57,787 nucleotides of DNA, from NCBI GenBank assembly GCA_035433705.1, contig DAORVK010000018.1, forward strand, positions 1 to 57,787. Direction: 5' to 3'. A model generated the notes under the pieces. That model saw nothing but the letters and a program-made list of their open reading frames with translations. It was not told the DNA's origin and ran no database searches. The DNA is from CADEFQ01 sp035433705. GTDB lineage: Bacteria > Pseudomonadota > Gammaproteobacteria > Steroidobacterales > Steroidobacteraceae. Both the position numbers and the translations under genes were made by a program. Each line of letters begins with the position of its first letter. Positions within the stretch are counted from its first letter, which is position 1. Shown here piece after piece: positions 8,762-17,558 of this stretch.

Positions 8762-9577
8762 TCAGGGCAGTTGCGCAGGTCGATGATGTTGATGGGGTGG
8801 ATCGCGTTGCTGCTCGATGAACGAGGCGCGGATGTGGCCGGCTGTCTCGCGCAGCTTGGGCAGGAAGCGCTCGACGGCGAGTTTCATCGGCACGGCGGTG
8901 CCGGAAAACCGGACGGAAACTGCGGCGAGCACCCGATCGTCGAGCTGGATCGGCACGGCCATCGTGATCTCGTCGGTCACGCGGCGCGGGCGTACTGCGG
9001 TCGCATAGCCCTGGTTGCGCGCTTCGGCGAGGATCTTCTGCACCTCGCTGCGGTTGACGGCGAGCTTGTCGACTTCGCGCGTCGAGCGCGAGAGGATCTC
9101 GAGCAGCGAGTCACGCTGCGCGGCCGACGAAAACGCGAGGAAGATGCGCCCGGATGCCGAGGTGAGGAGCGGCACGCGAAACCCTGCCGAGAAGCGCTCG
9201 ACTGCGAGCGGGCTCCTGTGATCGGTCGATTCGCGCACCATCATCGACGTGCCGGAGAGCGATGCGATCGCCACGGGCCATACGATGTCTTTGGTCAGCT
9301 CGTTGAGATACGGACGTGCCACCTGCGTCACCCAGGCCTCGTCATCGAAGCCGTCGGATAGCCCTCGCACCATGATCGTGAGCCGGTAGCGGTCATCGAC
9401 CGGGTCGCGATAGACGTAGCCCGCATGGCTCAGCGTCTCGAGGATGCGGTAGGTGGTGGTGCGCGGCAGCCGGATTTCCTGCGCCACTTCGGAAACGGTG
9501 GCGCCGTTTCTCAGGTTGAGGACGGTGAGGGCGTCGAGGCCCCGGATGAGGGCCCGGATGGGGCGCGTCGATTCCAT
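8762..9577 (-). CDS. IclR-family transcriptional regulator
   Basis: This 271-residue regulator has an N-terminal winged helix (residues 10-65, with ATVSEVAQEIRLPRTTTYRIL as the helix-turn-helix) and a C-terminal IclR effector domain. The end of the effector domain has TMAVPI and the usual closing helix. ATG at 9577 is chosen because it begins just before the HTH; the frame stays open farther upstream without family sequence. IclR proteins often control the genes divergent from them, here the FAD oxidase/MFS/ABC genes, and this one also leads into etfBA. The effector is probably an aromatic or short organic acid, but the sequence does not decide. Confidence 0.9.
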   Translation of the reverse strand: MESTRPIRALIRGLDALTVLNLRNGATVSEVAQEIRLPRTTTYRILETLSHAGYVYRDPVDDRYRLTIMVRGLSDGFDDEAWVTQVARPYLNELTKDIVWPVAIASLSGTSMMVRESTDHRSPLAVERFSAGFRVPLLTSASGRIFLAFSSAAQRDSLLEILSRSTREVDKLAVNRSEVQKILAEARNQGYATAVRPRRVTDEITMAVPIQLDDRVLAAVSVRFSGTAVPMKLAVERFLPKLRETAGHIRASFIEQQRDPPHQHHRPAQLP

Positions 9578-9732
9578 GGGTGCCAGTTGTCCGCGACCAC
9601 GGTGCGGAGCGCAAGTTGGGGAAAACCGAGAGACGAAAGCCCGGGTAGGGACTTTCCGGGGTGGAGTGGGCCCGCCGCACTCACCCGGGCGTGCCGGGGA
9701 TAGACTGCGACGCACGGCTACCAGGAGTCTCC
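9578..9732. promoter_or_regulatory. Divergent promoter region between IclR gene and FAD oxidase
   Basis: This 155-base gap should hold both promoters and an IclR operator. CCAGGAG ends a few bases before the oxidase ATG and serves as its ribosome site. TAGACT near 9703 is a weak -10 candidate. An imperfect inverted repeat around 9640-9660 (CCCGG...CCGGG) is the only symmetry I could see. None of it is strong. Confidence 0.35.
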
Positions 9733-11304
9733 ATGGCGCAGGCGCTTCTCGTTGAACTGACGACTCTGCTCGGTACAGACAACGTTCTGACCGACGAAAC
9801 CGAGCGCCGCTTCTACTCACAGGATGTCTATCGCGAGGGGCGCCTGCCGCTCGCCGTCATACGCCCCGGCTCGACCGACGAGCTGATCGCCGCCCTGCGT
9901 GCCATCGCCCGTGAAGGGCTCGCGGTGGTGCCACGGGGTGGTGGAATGTCCTACACGGATGGTTACCTGCCGCAGCGTGAGAACTCGATCTCGGTTGATC
10001 TGCTGCGCCTGAACCGGGTCCTCGAAGTGAATGTCGAGGACGCTTATGTCACGGTGGAGTGCGGCGCAACCTGGCAGTCCCTGTACGAGGCGCTCGCACC
10101 GCTCGGTGTGCGCACGCCCTACTGGGGCCCGCTGTCGGGCCAGAAGGCGACGATCGGCGGCGCGCTGTCACAGGGCAGCATGTTCCTCGGATCGGGTCGC
10201 TACGGTGCGGCTGCCGAGAGCGTAATCGGTCTCGATGTCGTACTCGTTGACGGCACGGTGCTCAAGCTCGGCAGCCACGCAAACGCACTGGGGGCTCCGT
10301 TCTTTCGTCAATACGGCCCCGACACGATGGGTATGTTCCTGTCGGATACGGGTGCGCTCGGCATCAAGACGCGTGCGACTTTCCGGCTCATGCGCCCACA
10401 GCCCGAGTCACGCCACCTGTCTTTCCAGTTTGCGACGGCGGCCGACCTGTTCGAGGCGATGGGCGCCGTGGCGCGCGCGGATGTCGTTTCGGAGTGCTTC
10501 GCCTTCGACCCCGGCCTGCAGGGCATGCGCATGAAGCGTGCGCGCCTCACTGATGATGTCAAAACGCTTGGCAAGGTCATGAAAGCGGCGGGCGGCGGGC
10601 TCACCGGATTGAAGGAAGGCGCGAAGCTGGTCATGGCGGGCAGGGGCTTCCTTGACGAGAAGCAGTTTTCCATGCACTTGTCTCTCGATGGGCGGGATGC
10701 TGCGGATGCCGATGCGAGAGCCGCCGTTGTGCGGGCGGCGGTGAGTGGCGCCAGGGCGCGGGAAGTGGAGAACAGCGTGCCGAAGGTCATGCGCGCCAAT
10801 CCATTCGCCGACGTGACCAGCATGCTTGGGCCCGGCGGCGAGCGCTGGGTGCCGGTGCATGGCGTCACGTCCTTTTCGCGCGCCGCGTCGCTGTTCGATT
10901 CCTGTCAGGCCGTCTTTGCGCGTCACACCGATGAGATGCGCAGTTTCGACATCGACCACGGCTATCTGATCGCGAGCGTGGGGATCGCCGGCATCCTGCT
11001 CGAGCCGGTGCTCTACTGGCCCGAGGCACGACTGGCCTTCCACGAGCGGGTGCTGCCACCCGACTATCTCGCAAAGCTTCCGGTCTTCCCGCCGAATCCG
11101 GCCGCGACCGAAGCGGTCGGCCGCATCCGTGCAGCACTCGCAGAGAACTTCACGATGCAGGGAGCCGTCAGCTTCCAGATCGGCAAGTTCTACCCCTATC
11201 AGCGCGGCCTCGAGCCCGGCGCAGCGGCCTTCCTGCGACAGATCAAGACGCTGGTCGACCCTGACGGCCGGATGAATCCAGGTTGTCTGGGGCTCGGCAA
11301 CTAG
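9733..11304 (+). CDS. FAD-linked oxidase/dehydrogenase (PCMH-type, GlcD/VAO-like)
   Basis: This 523-residue flavoprotein has the PCMH FAD-binding fold: VVPRGGGMSYTDGY near residues 75-88, VECGATWQSLYEAL near 113-126, and the GPLSGQKATIGGALSQG loop around 135-150. The C-terminus ends with the DP.GRMNPG motif of D-lactate/glycolate-type dehydrogenases. It should oxidise a hydroxy acid or alcohol using FAD. ATG at 9733 is used because CCAGGAG precedes it and the family begins there. It is the first gene of a probable operon with an MFS carrier and an ABC importer under an adjacent IclR regulator. The substrate is unknown. Confidence 0.82.
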   Translation: MAQALLVELTTLLGTDNVLTDETERRFYSQDVYREGRLPLAVIRPGSTDELIAALRAIAREGLAVVPRGGGMSYTDGYLPQRENSISVDLLRLNRVLEVNVEDAYVTVECGATWQSLYEALAPLGVRTPYWGPLSGQKATIGGALSQGSMFLGSGRYGAAAESVIGLDVVLVDGTVLKLGSHANALGAPFFRQYGPDTMGMFLSDTGALGIKTRATFRLMRPQPESRHLSFQFATAADLFEAMGAVARADVVSECFAFDPGLQGMRMKRARLTDDVKTLGKVMKAAGGGLTGLKEGAKLVMAGRGFLDEKQFSMHLSLDGRDAADADARAAVVRAAVSGARAREVENSVPKVMRANPFADVTSMLGPGGERWVPVHGVTSFSRAASLFDSCQAVFARHTDEMRSFDIDHGYLIASVGIAGILLEPVLYWPEARLAFHERVLPPDYLAKLPVFPPNPAATEAVGRIRAALAENFTMQGAVSFQIGKFYPYQRGLEPGAAAFLRQIKTLVDPDGRMNPGCLGLGN

Positions 11305-11329
11305 AGCAGCGACCCTGTAGACTTGACTG

Positions 11330-12598
11330 ATGTCCGATCCGGTAACCGTGACACGGGCGCAGCACGGCTGGCGCTTCTACGGGTGGTGGGGCGTTGTCCT
11401 CGCCACACTGTTCTTCATCTTCGTGACCAACGGGCTCACGATCGGCGGCATCCAGGCGTTCGATCCACACCTCCTCGCCGCGCTCTCGATTGATCGCGCG
11501 CCGCTGAAGCTCGGTGATGCCATACAACTTGGCACCGCCGCGGTCTTCACGCTGCTCACGGGCTGGGCGGCGGACCGTATCGGTGTACGGCCCGTGATGA
11601 CGGTCGGCGTGCTGCTTCTGGCGGCCTCGTTCTACGGGCTCGGTCAAGTGGAGACGGTTGCAGGCCTCTATGCGCTGCGCTTCGTGATGGGCCTCGGGCT
11701 CGCAGGTGCCGGACTCGCGGTGTGCGTCGTGATCGTCTCGCGCTGGTTCATATCGCGGCGCGGACTCGCGCTCGGCCTGATGCTTGCCGGCACGAGCCTC
11801 GGGAGCGCCGTCCTGCCGACTGTCTTCACGGATCTCATCGCGACGCACGGCTGGCGACAGGCGACCGCGTACGGAGCGTTCGCTCCGCTCGTCCTGCTGC
11901 CGGTCATCTGGTTTGCGATCAGGGAATGGCCCGCACGCATCGGGCTTGCGCCCTACGGGGGGGCCGCCGCGCACGCGGCGGCGCTCGCGGGGCCCGAGCT
12001 GTCGTATCGCGACATCGTCGCGCGGCGGGAATTCTGGCTGATCGGTGCGGCGGCCTTCGCGACCTTCTATTCGATTCTCGCGGTCAGCAACAACCTGTTC
12101 CTGCACTCGAAGGATCTCGGCTTCACCCCGGTCGAGAGCGCGGCGCTCTTCGTGCCGCTCTTCATCCTGGGACTCGTCGGCAAGGTGGTTTCGGGTGTGC
12201 TCTCGGACATCCTCGGCAGAAAGCGTGTGTGGATCCTGAATCTCGTGCTGATGCTGGCCGGCGCGCTCATGCTGGTCACATTGCAGAAATCCCTCCTGAT
12301 GCCTGCGATCGCCCTGTTCGGCTTCGGCTGGGGCAGCAACTACTCGCTCCTGCAAGCCATTTCTGCGGATGTCTTCGGTTCGCGTTCGCTGGGGCGGGTG
12401 ATGGGCGCGGTCACGGTGCTCGATGCCGGTGGCGGCGCGCTCGGTCCCTGGGTCACGTCGCTCCTCTACGATCGATACGGCAGTTACACGCCAGGCTTCT
12501 GGCTCGTGTGCGCACTGATCGTGCTCTCGATCCTGTTCGCGGCGAGCTTGCGATTGCGCGCGCCGGAAAGCGCCGCCACGGTGGTGCCCGCGACCTGA
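11330..12598 (+). CDS. MFS transporter, oxalate/monocarboxylate carrier-like
   Basis: This 422-residue protein has about 12 membrane segments. The N-terminal FYGWWGVVLATLFF and the DRIGVRPVM loop after helix 2 are typical of the MFS branch with oxalate:formate and monocarboxylate carriers. A second loop, DILGRKRVW near residue 300, is the repeat in the C-terminal half. It probably imports an organic acid handled by the oxidase 25 bases upstream. The ABC permease begins 10 bases after its stop. Confidence 0.82.
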   Translation: MSDPVTVTRAQHGWRFYGWWGVVLATLFFIFVTNGLTIGGIQAFDPHLLAALSIDRAPLKLGDAIQLGTAAVFTLLTGWAADRIGVRPVMTVGVLLLAASFYGLGQVETVAGLYALRFVMGLGLAGAGLAVCVVIVSRWFISRRGLALGLMLAGTSLGSAVLPTVFTDLIATHGWRQATAYGAFAPLVLLPVIWFAIREWPARIGLAPYGGAAAHAAALAGPELSYRDIVARREFWLIGAAAFATFYSILAVSNNLFLHSKDLGFTPVESAALFVPLFILGLVGKVVSGVLSDILGRKRVWILNLVLMLAGALMLVTLQKSLLMPAIALFGFGWGSNYSLLQAISADVFGSRSLGRVMGAVTVLDAGGGALGPWVTSLLYDRYGSYTPGFWLVCALIVLSILFAASLRLRAPESAATVVPAT

Positions 12599-12608
12599 GT
12601 GCATCCCG

Positions 12609-13532
12609 ATGATGCGCCATGTACTCGCCCGCATCATCGGCCTCATCGCCTCGCTTTCCCTGCTGGTGACCGCCGCATTCTTCGTGATCCGGCTCGCGCC
12701 AGGAGGGCCGTTCGACGAAGAGCGGACGATCCTGCCGCAGGTGCGTGCCAATCTCGAGGCTGCCTATGGCCTCGATGCGCCGCTCACGACCCAGTACGCG
12801 CGTTATGTCTCGGGCTTGCTGCGGGGGGATTTCGGGCCATCCTTCAAGCACAAGGATGTGCAGGTGAGCGAGTTGCTCGGCGCGGGGCTGCCCGTCAGCG
12901 CATCCCTCGGTGCCGCGGCGCTCGTGCTCGCGCTGCTGTGTGGCGTGCCGCTCGGCTTCTGCGCGGCCCTGCAGCGTGCCCGCGTGCTGGACCACGCCAC
13001 CTCGGTGCTCACCGCGCTCATGATCGCGTTGCCTGCTTTCGTGCTGGGCCCGGTTCTCTCGCTGGTTTTCGGGCTGCGGCTGCACTGGTTGCCGGCTGCG
13101 GGCTGGAACGACGGTTCGCTCGAGCAAGCAGTGCTGCCCGTCGTCACGCTGGCCGCGCCGGTGCTCGCCTACAGTGCGCGGCTTGCCCGCACGGGTCTCC
13201 TTGAAGTGCTGGGCTCCGACTACATTCGTGCGGCACGCGCCCGGGGGCTCGGCCTGCGCCGCATCGTCGTCGCGCACGCGCTGCGGCCGGCGCTGCTGCC
13301 GCTCGTCAGCTGGCTCGGGCCCGCGGTGGCGTTTGTACTGACCGGCTCGCTGGTCGTCGAGACCGTGTTCGGCATTCCCGGAGCAGGGCGCTTTCTCGTC
13401 GAAGGCGCCCTCAATCGCGACTACACGCTCGTGATGGGCATGATCGTCGTTTACGGAGTCATCACGCTGCTCTGCAATCTCGCGGCCGATCTCGCTTATG
13501 GCTGGCTCGATCCTCGCGTCCGTCGGTACTGA
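12609..13532 (+). CDS. ABC peptide/nickel-type importer permease (OppB/DppB family)
   Basis: This 307-residue inner-membrane permease has a first helix at residues 8-28, the periplasmic loop with DAPLTTQYARYVSGLLRGDFG, and the EAA-type coupling loop DYIRAARARGLGLRRIVVAHALRPALLPL near residues 205-230. These are standard for the OppB/DppB half of di- and oligopeptide importers. It overlaps the next permease by 35 bases. ATG at 12609 or the adjacent one at 12612 is the start. Confidence 0.88.
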   Translation: MMRHVLARIIGLIASLSLLVTAAFFVIRLAPGGPFDEERTILPQVRANLEAAYGLDAPLTTQYARYVSGLLRGDFGPSFKHKDVQVSELLGAGLPVSASLGAAALVLALLCGVPLGFCAALQRARVLDHATSVLTALMIALPAFVLGPVLSLVFGLRLHWLPAAGWNDGSLEQAVLPVVTLAAPVLAYSARLARTGLLEVLGSDYIRAARARGLGLRRIVVAHALRPALLPLVSWLGPAVAFVLTGSLVVETVFGIPGAGRFLVEGALNRDYTLVMGMIVVYGVITLLCNLAADLAYGWLDPRVRRY

Positions 13533-14352
13533 GCTGCCGCGTCACCGCGCGGCGCTCGCTGCGGCGGTGCTGCTGGCAGTGCTCTGCCTGATCGCGCTCG
13601 CCGCGCCTGCGCTCACACCGCACGCCCCCGGAACGATCGACCTCGCCCAGGCGGGCTCGCCTCCCGGCCTTGGCGCTGCCCACTGGTGGGGCACCGACAG
13701 GCTCGGTCGCGACGTGTTCGCGCGCACGATGCAGGGCCTGCGGGTTTCGCTTCTCATCGGTTTCGTCGCGGCGTTCGTCAGCGTCGCGATCGGCGTGGCG
13801 TGGGGGGCGCTCGCGGGCTATGCGGGGGGGCGACTCGACGCGTCGATGATGCGCATTGTCGATATCCTTTACGCGCTCCCCTTCGTGTTCTTTGTGATCA
13901 TTCTCGCCACGCTCTTTGAGCGCGGCGATGTGCTGGTCCTGCTCGCGGCCATTGCGAGTGTCGGCTGGCTCACGACGGCACGCATCGTGCGCGGGCAGAC
14001 GCTCGCCCTGCGTCAGCGCGAGTTCATCGAAGCGGCCCGTGCGCTGGGGATGCCGACCGCGCAGATACTGTGGCGGCATATCCTGCCCAACGTGGCGGGG
14101 CCCGTCATCGCTTATGCGACGCTCACGGTGCCGCAGATGATCCTCTACGAGAGCTTTCTTTCGTTTCTCGGCCTCGGAGTGCAGGAGCCACTCGCAAGTC
14201 TCGGCAGTCTCATCAGCGAGGGCGCGCGTGACATGGAAACGGCGTCCTGGCTGCTGCTGGCGCCGGCCGGTTGTCTGACAGCGCTGACGCTTTCTCTCAA
14301 TGTGCTAGGAGATGGACTGCGCGATGTCCTCGATCCCCGCACCCGTTCTTGA
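13498..14352 (+). CDS. ABC peptide/nickel-type importer permease (OppC/DppC family)
   Basis: This 284-residue permease shows the OppC hallmarks: an N-terminal helix (residues 17-37), the HWWGTDRLGRDVFARTMQG motif near 62-80, and the coupling loop EFIEAARALGMPTAQILWRHILPN near 175-198. FLSFLGLGVQEP lies near the end. It forms the translocation channel with the OppB-like subunit. Its start lies inside the 3' end of oppB, and its own 3' end overlaps oppD, so the four ABC genes are tightly coupled. Confidence 0.88.
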   Translation: MAGSILASVGTELPRHRAALAAAVLLAVLCLIALAAPALTPHAPGTIDLAQAGSPPGLGAAHWWGTDRLGRDVFARTMQGLRVSLLIGFVAAFVSVAIGVAWGALAGYAGGRLDASMMRIVDILYALPFVFFVIILATLFERGDVLVLLAAIASVGWLTTARIVRGQTLALRQREFIEAARALGMPTAQILWRHILPNVAGPVIAYATLTVPQMILYESFLSFLGLGVQEPLASLGSLISEGARDMETASWLLLAPAGCLTALTLSLNVLGDGLRDVLDPRTRS

Positions 14353-15301
14353 GCTGCGCGATCTCACTGTGCAGTTCGCCTCGCGCGAGGGGCCGCTCGT
14401 CGCTGTTGCCGGCGTGACGCTCCCGGTGCGGCCGGGCGAGTGCGTCGGCATCGTCGGGGAGTCAGGGGCGGGCAAGAGCCAGCTGCTGCTCGCGCCGTTT
14501 CGCCTCACTGCATCGGAAGCGCAGGTGAGCGGCATCGCACAGTTGGCCGGCGAGGATCTCCTTGCGCTCGACGAACGCGCGCTCGATCGGGTTCGCGGTG
14601 CGCAAGTCGGCTTTGTCTTCCAGGACCCGATGTCCTCGCTCACCCCGCATCGCACGATCGGGGATCAGATCATCGAGGTGCTCGAACATCACGGGAGGGC
14701 GCGCGGCCAGGCGGCGCGCGAGCGTGCGCTCGCGCTTTTGCACAAAGTGCGAATCGACGAGCCCGTGCGGCGCCTCGGTCAGTACCCGCACGAGCTGTCA
14801 GGGGGGCAGCGCCAGCGCGTGCTGATCGCGATCGCGGTCGCCTGCGATCCCGCGCTCCTGATTGCGGACGAGCCCACGACGGCACTCGATGTCACCGTAC
14901 AGGCGGAAGTGCTCACGCTGCTGGCTGCACTGCGCGCCGAGCGCAGTCTTGCCATCGTGCTCGTCTCGCATGACTTCGGGGTCGTGAGCCGGCTCGCGGA
15001 TCGCATAGTTGTCATGTATGCAGGGCGGGTCGTGGAGGAGGGGCCGGCGCCGGCAGTCATTGCCGCACCGAGGCACCCTTACACGGCAGCGCTGCTCGAC
15101 TGCATTGCGCGCATGGACGATTCACCGGATGCGCCACTCCCGCCGATTCCAGGCCAGCCGCCCGAGCCGCGTGCCTTGCCCGCGGGCTGCGCATTTCATC
15201 CGCGCTGCTCGCGGGCGCAGGCGCGTTGTCGCAGCGAGTCACCCGTCCTCGCGTCGGATGGCCAGCGCGCAGCTGCCTGCCATTTCCCGCTGTCCATATG
15301 A
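14324..15301 (+). CDS. ABC peptide-type importer ATPase (OppD/DppD family)
   Basis: This 325-residue ATPase has Walker A GESGAGKS near residue 46, the Q-loop FQDPMSSLTP, the signature ELSGGQRQR, Walker B LLIADEPTTALD and the H-loop SHD. The C-terminal oligopeptide-transporter extension contains GCAFHPRC followed by a third Cys, the cysteine motif of DppD/OppD proteins. ATG at 14324 (MSSIPAPVLEL) is preferred; an ATG at 14312 sits directly on the AGGAG and has no spacing. It overlaps the oppC end by 29 bases. Confidence 0.9.
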   Translation: MSSIPAPVLELRDLTVQFASREGPLVAVAGVTLPVRPGECVGIVGESGAGKSQLLLAPFRLTASEAQVSGIAQLAGEDLLALDERALDRVRGAQVGFVFQDPMSSLTPHRTIGDQIIEVLEHHGRARGQAARERALALLHKVRIDEPVRRLGQYPHELSGGQRQRVLIAIAVACDPALLIADEPTTALDVTVQAEVLTLLAALRAERSLAIVLVSHDFGVVSRLADRIVVMYAGRVVEEGPAPAVIAAPRHPYTAALLDCIARMDDSPDAPLPPIPGQPPEPRALPAGCAFHPRCSRAQARCRSESPVLASDGQRAAACHFPLSI

Positions 15302-16098
15302 GCGCTGACCGGGAACCTCCCGCACCGTTGCTGCAGGTGAGGGGCCTCGCAGTGCATTACCGCGCGCACCGCGGCGCGTTGCACGACATCTCCCTGGAAC
15401 TCGGCAAGGGCGGCGCGCTCGGTATTTGCGGTGAATCGGGCAGCGGCAAGTCTACGCTCTTGCGGGCGCTGCTTGGCCTGGTACCGATCTCGCATGGCGA
15501 GATTCACTGGTACGGGCGTTCGATGGCGACGTTCGGAGGAAAGGAGTGGCGGGCGCTGCGTCGCATCGTGCAACCGGTATTCCAGGACCCGTTCGCGAGC
15601 CTCGATCCGCGCATGCGCGTGGGCGAGATCCTGGCCGAGCCTTTGCGTGTACACAGGCCGGAGCTCGGCAGTGCGGCGCGGGAACGACAAATTGCTGCGC
15701 TGCTTGTCCGGGTTGGACTGACGGCAACCGTGCTGCCGCACTATCCGCACGAACTGAGCGGCGGTCAGTGCCAGCGAGTTTGCATCGCGCGCGCGATGCT
15801 GCTCGAGCCGGCGGTACTCGTCTGCGACGAGCCGGTCAGCGCGCTCGACGTCTCGATCCAGGCGCAGATCCTCGCAGTGTTGCAGACGCTGCACCGGGAG
15901 TCGGGCACCGCGCTCATCTTCGTGAGCCACAATCTCGCCCTGGTGAGGCGACTGTGCTCGCAGGCTATCGTCCTGCGGGGCGGCGCCGTCGTCGAAGCGG
16001 GGCCGACGCGGGAGGTACTCGACAACCCGCAACATCAGTACACGCGAGAACTCATCGCAGCGGTGCCAGTCGTGCCGCGGCGGAAGCGGCAAGGCTGA
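15298..16098 (+). CDS. ABC peptide-type importer ATPase (OppF/DppF family)
   Basis: This 266-residue second ATPase has Walker A GESGSGKS near residue 45, the Q-loop FQDPFASLDPRM, Walker B VLVCDEPVSALD and the H-loop SHN. The ABC signature reads LSGGQCQR, with Cys where Gln or Arg is common. The C-terminus stops shortly after HQYTREL, so it lacks most of the usual 40-60 residue OppF tail. ATG at 15298 overlaps the oppD stop (ATGA). No substrate-binding protein follows before the assembly gap. Confidence 0.9.
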   Translation: MSADREPPAPLLQVRGLAVHYRAHRGALHDISLELGKGGALGICGESGSGKSTLLRALLGLVPISHGEIHWYGRSMATFGGKEWRALRRIVQPVFQDPFASLDPRMRVGEILAEPLRVHRPELGSAARERQIAALLVRVGLTATVLPHYPHELSGGQCQRVCIARAMLLEPAVLVCDEPVSALDVSIQAQILAVLQTLHRESGTALIFVSHNLALVRRLCSQAIVLRGGAVVEAGPTREVLDNPQHQYTRELIAAVPVVPRRKRQG

Positions 16099-16124
16099 AG
16101 GCGGCGAGCGGCGAGCGGCGGGCG
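16099..16124. repeat. Low-complexity GC repeat at left edge of assembly gap
   Basis: After the oppF stop the sequence is built from a repeated GCGGCGAG-like unit and runs straight into the N block. The right edge (16225-16256) has a similar purine-GC texture. A short tandem repeat here probably broke the assembly. Confidence 0.55.
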
Positions 16125-16224
16125 NNNNNNNNNNNNNNNNNNNNNNNNNNNNNNNNNNNNNNNNNNNNNNNNNNNNNNNNNNNNNNNNNNNNNNNNNNNN
16201 NNNNNNNNNNNNNNNNNNNNNNNN
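16125..16224. other. Assembly gap, 100 N
   Basis: Exactly 100 N separate the two sides, the usual placeholder for a gap of unknown length. Anything between the OppF-like gene and the VOC gene, such as a binding protein gene, could be missing here. Linkage across this point depends on the scaffolding. Confidence 0.97.
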
Positions 16225-16256
16225 CGACGGACGACGGGCAGCGCGCAGCGCATTGC

Positions 16257-17156
16257 TCATTGCCCGCCTCTCATCGCTTCCACGAGCTCTATCCATTCTC
16301 CGGCCGGGCCGACGATGACACCGGCGCGGCGTCCCTCGTATGGCTTCTCCGGCCGGATATGCGGCTTCACTTTCCACGGCAGCTTCAAGCCGTCGAAGCT
16401 CTTCACCGCGAAAGTCACCATCGCGATGCCGGGTGGCAAATGGCCGCGGCGCACGGGGCGCTTTACGGCGGCGGGAGGGTATTGATCGAGCTCGATCAGA
16501 AAGCCCGATGGAAAGCGGACGATGCCGATGCGTGTTTCGGCATCGCGCGCCAGCCCGTAGGCGTCCTGCAGCACGTGAATTTTCGTCGGCGCCGGGTCAG
16601 TCGTCGGCATCTTCAGGACATCGCGATAGAACGCGCGCGAAGCGTCGACATCCGGGCCGCCGGTGACGACGATGAAGGTGCGGTCGACGAACGATTTCGC
16701 GCTGCCGAGATTGAAGATCGAGCCGGTCGGCGGAATCCGTGTGAAGTACGTGACTTCACCCGCCGGGCCGGTCACCTGCATCGCGATGATATTCGGGTTG
16801 AAATCGAGTGGCCGCGGTTCGCCGATGATCCTGAACGGTTCCTTGAGTAGCGGCGCGAGCGCCACCGGGTCTTCGACGAGAATCTCGTTGGCATTCCAGC
16901 CAAACGTGCGTAGCGGCGCGTAACCAGGCGCCGGTTCATCCGCGTCGACGATGCGCAGATAGACAGGCTCGCCACTGGCCGGTTGCAGCAAAGCGTAGTC
17001 GCGCCCCTTCACCGCCTTGGCACCCCAGCCAGTCGCGAGCGAGCGCGACACGGTCGCGCGCTCGACGAGCCGATAACCGAGTTGTGCCTCGTAGGCTCGC
17101 GCAGTCGCGCCGAGGTCGGGCGCTGACAGCGTGACGGCAATGATTGCATCGAGCAT
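16257..17156 (-). CDS. VOC superfamily (glyoxalase/dioxygenase-fold) protein, two modules
   Basis: This 299-residue protein shows two vicinal-oxygen-chelate units, residues 1-130 and about 145-290. Unit one begins with AVTLSAPDLGATARAYEAQLGY, unit two with FIVVTGGPDVDASRAFYRDVL, both typical VOC starts. Enzymes of this fold bind a metal through His and Glu and include ring-cleaving dioxygenases, glyoxalases and epimerases. A full His/Glu metal set is not obvious, so the activity is open. It is divergent from the small-protein/cupin genes, which may share its role. Its 3' end touches the repeat beside the assembly gap. Confidence 0.75.
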   Translation of the reverse strand: MLDAIIAVTLSAPDLGATARAYEAQLGYRLVERATVSRSLATGWGAKAVKGRDYALLQPASGEPVYLRIVDADEPAPGYAPLRTFGWNANEILVEDPVALAPLLKEPFRIIGEPRPLDFNPNIIAMQVTGPAGEVTYFTRIPPTGSIFNLGSAKSFVDRTFIVVTGGPDVDASRAFYRDVLKMPTTDPAPTKIHVLQDAYGLARDAETRIGIVRFPSGFLIELDQYPPAAVKRPVRRGHLPPGIAMVTFAVKSFDGLKLPWKVKPHIRPEKPYEGRRAGVIVGPAGEWIELVEAMRGGQ

Positions 17157-17220
17157 CCAGGACTCCTCTGGCCGCTACGCGGTCGGGCACTGCGGCAGCC
17201 GCGCGTAAGTGTTGCTACTG

Positions 17221-17249
17221 TTGTGAAGGGGTGACACCCGCGGTATATA
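17221..17249 (+). promoter_or_regulatory. Putative sigma70 promoter of the small-protein/cupin operon
   Basis: TTGTGA at 17221-17226 and TATATA at 17244-17249 are 17 bases apart, in the 125-base gap between divergent genes. This fits a housekeeping promoter about 33 bases ahead of the small gene. Confidence 0.5.
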
Positions 17250-17281
17250 ACCGTGTCCCTTCATATTGCAGGTCGAGCAAC

Positions 17282-17536
17282 GTGAAATCCATTCCGCACA
17301 AGCGCAGCCGCGAGGTCGAAGCCTGGCTCAAGCGCGAAATCACCGAACAGAAGGCACGCTATCGCAAGATCGTCGCGGAGCAGGATGCGCTCGCGCCGAG
17401 GCGTGACAAGTGGGTCGCAGAGTTCCTGCAGCGCATCCAGACACGCGGCACCCACGTGCACTTCAACACGATGCGCAAGGTCGGCCCGGAAGAGATTCCG
17501 GTGCGGCCGAAGCGCAAGTTCCGCGTCGTTTTCTGA
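17282..17536 (+). CDS. Small basic protein of unknown function
   Basis: I do not recognise this 84-residue protein. It starts with GTG (VKSIPHKRS), is rich in Lys/Arg and Glu, and residues 9-45 look like one amphipathic helix (REVEAWLKREITEQKARYR). The end, RPKRKFRVVF, is strongly basic. The frame stays open upstream to about 17144, but that part overlaps the VOC start and lacks sensible sequence, so GTG 17282 is preferred. The gene lies 22 bases before the bicupin gene on the same strand and is probably co-transcribed. A role as partner of that enzyme is possible but unsupported. Confidence 0.6.
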   Translation: MKSIPHKRSREVEAWLKREITEQKARYRKIVAEQDALAPRRDKWVAEFLQRIQTRGTHVHFNTMRKVGPEEIPVRPKRKFRVVF

Positions 17537-17558
17537 AAACCCGAGTGCCGGAGTAATC

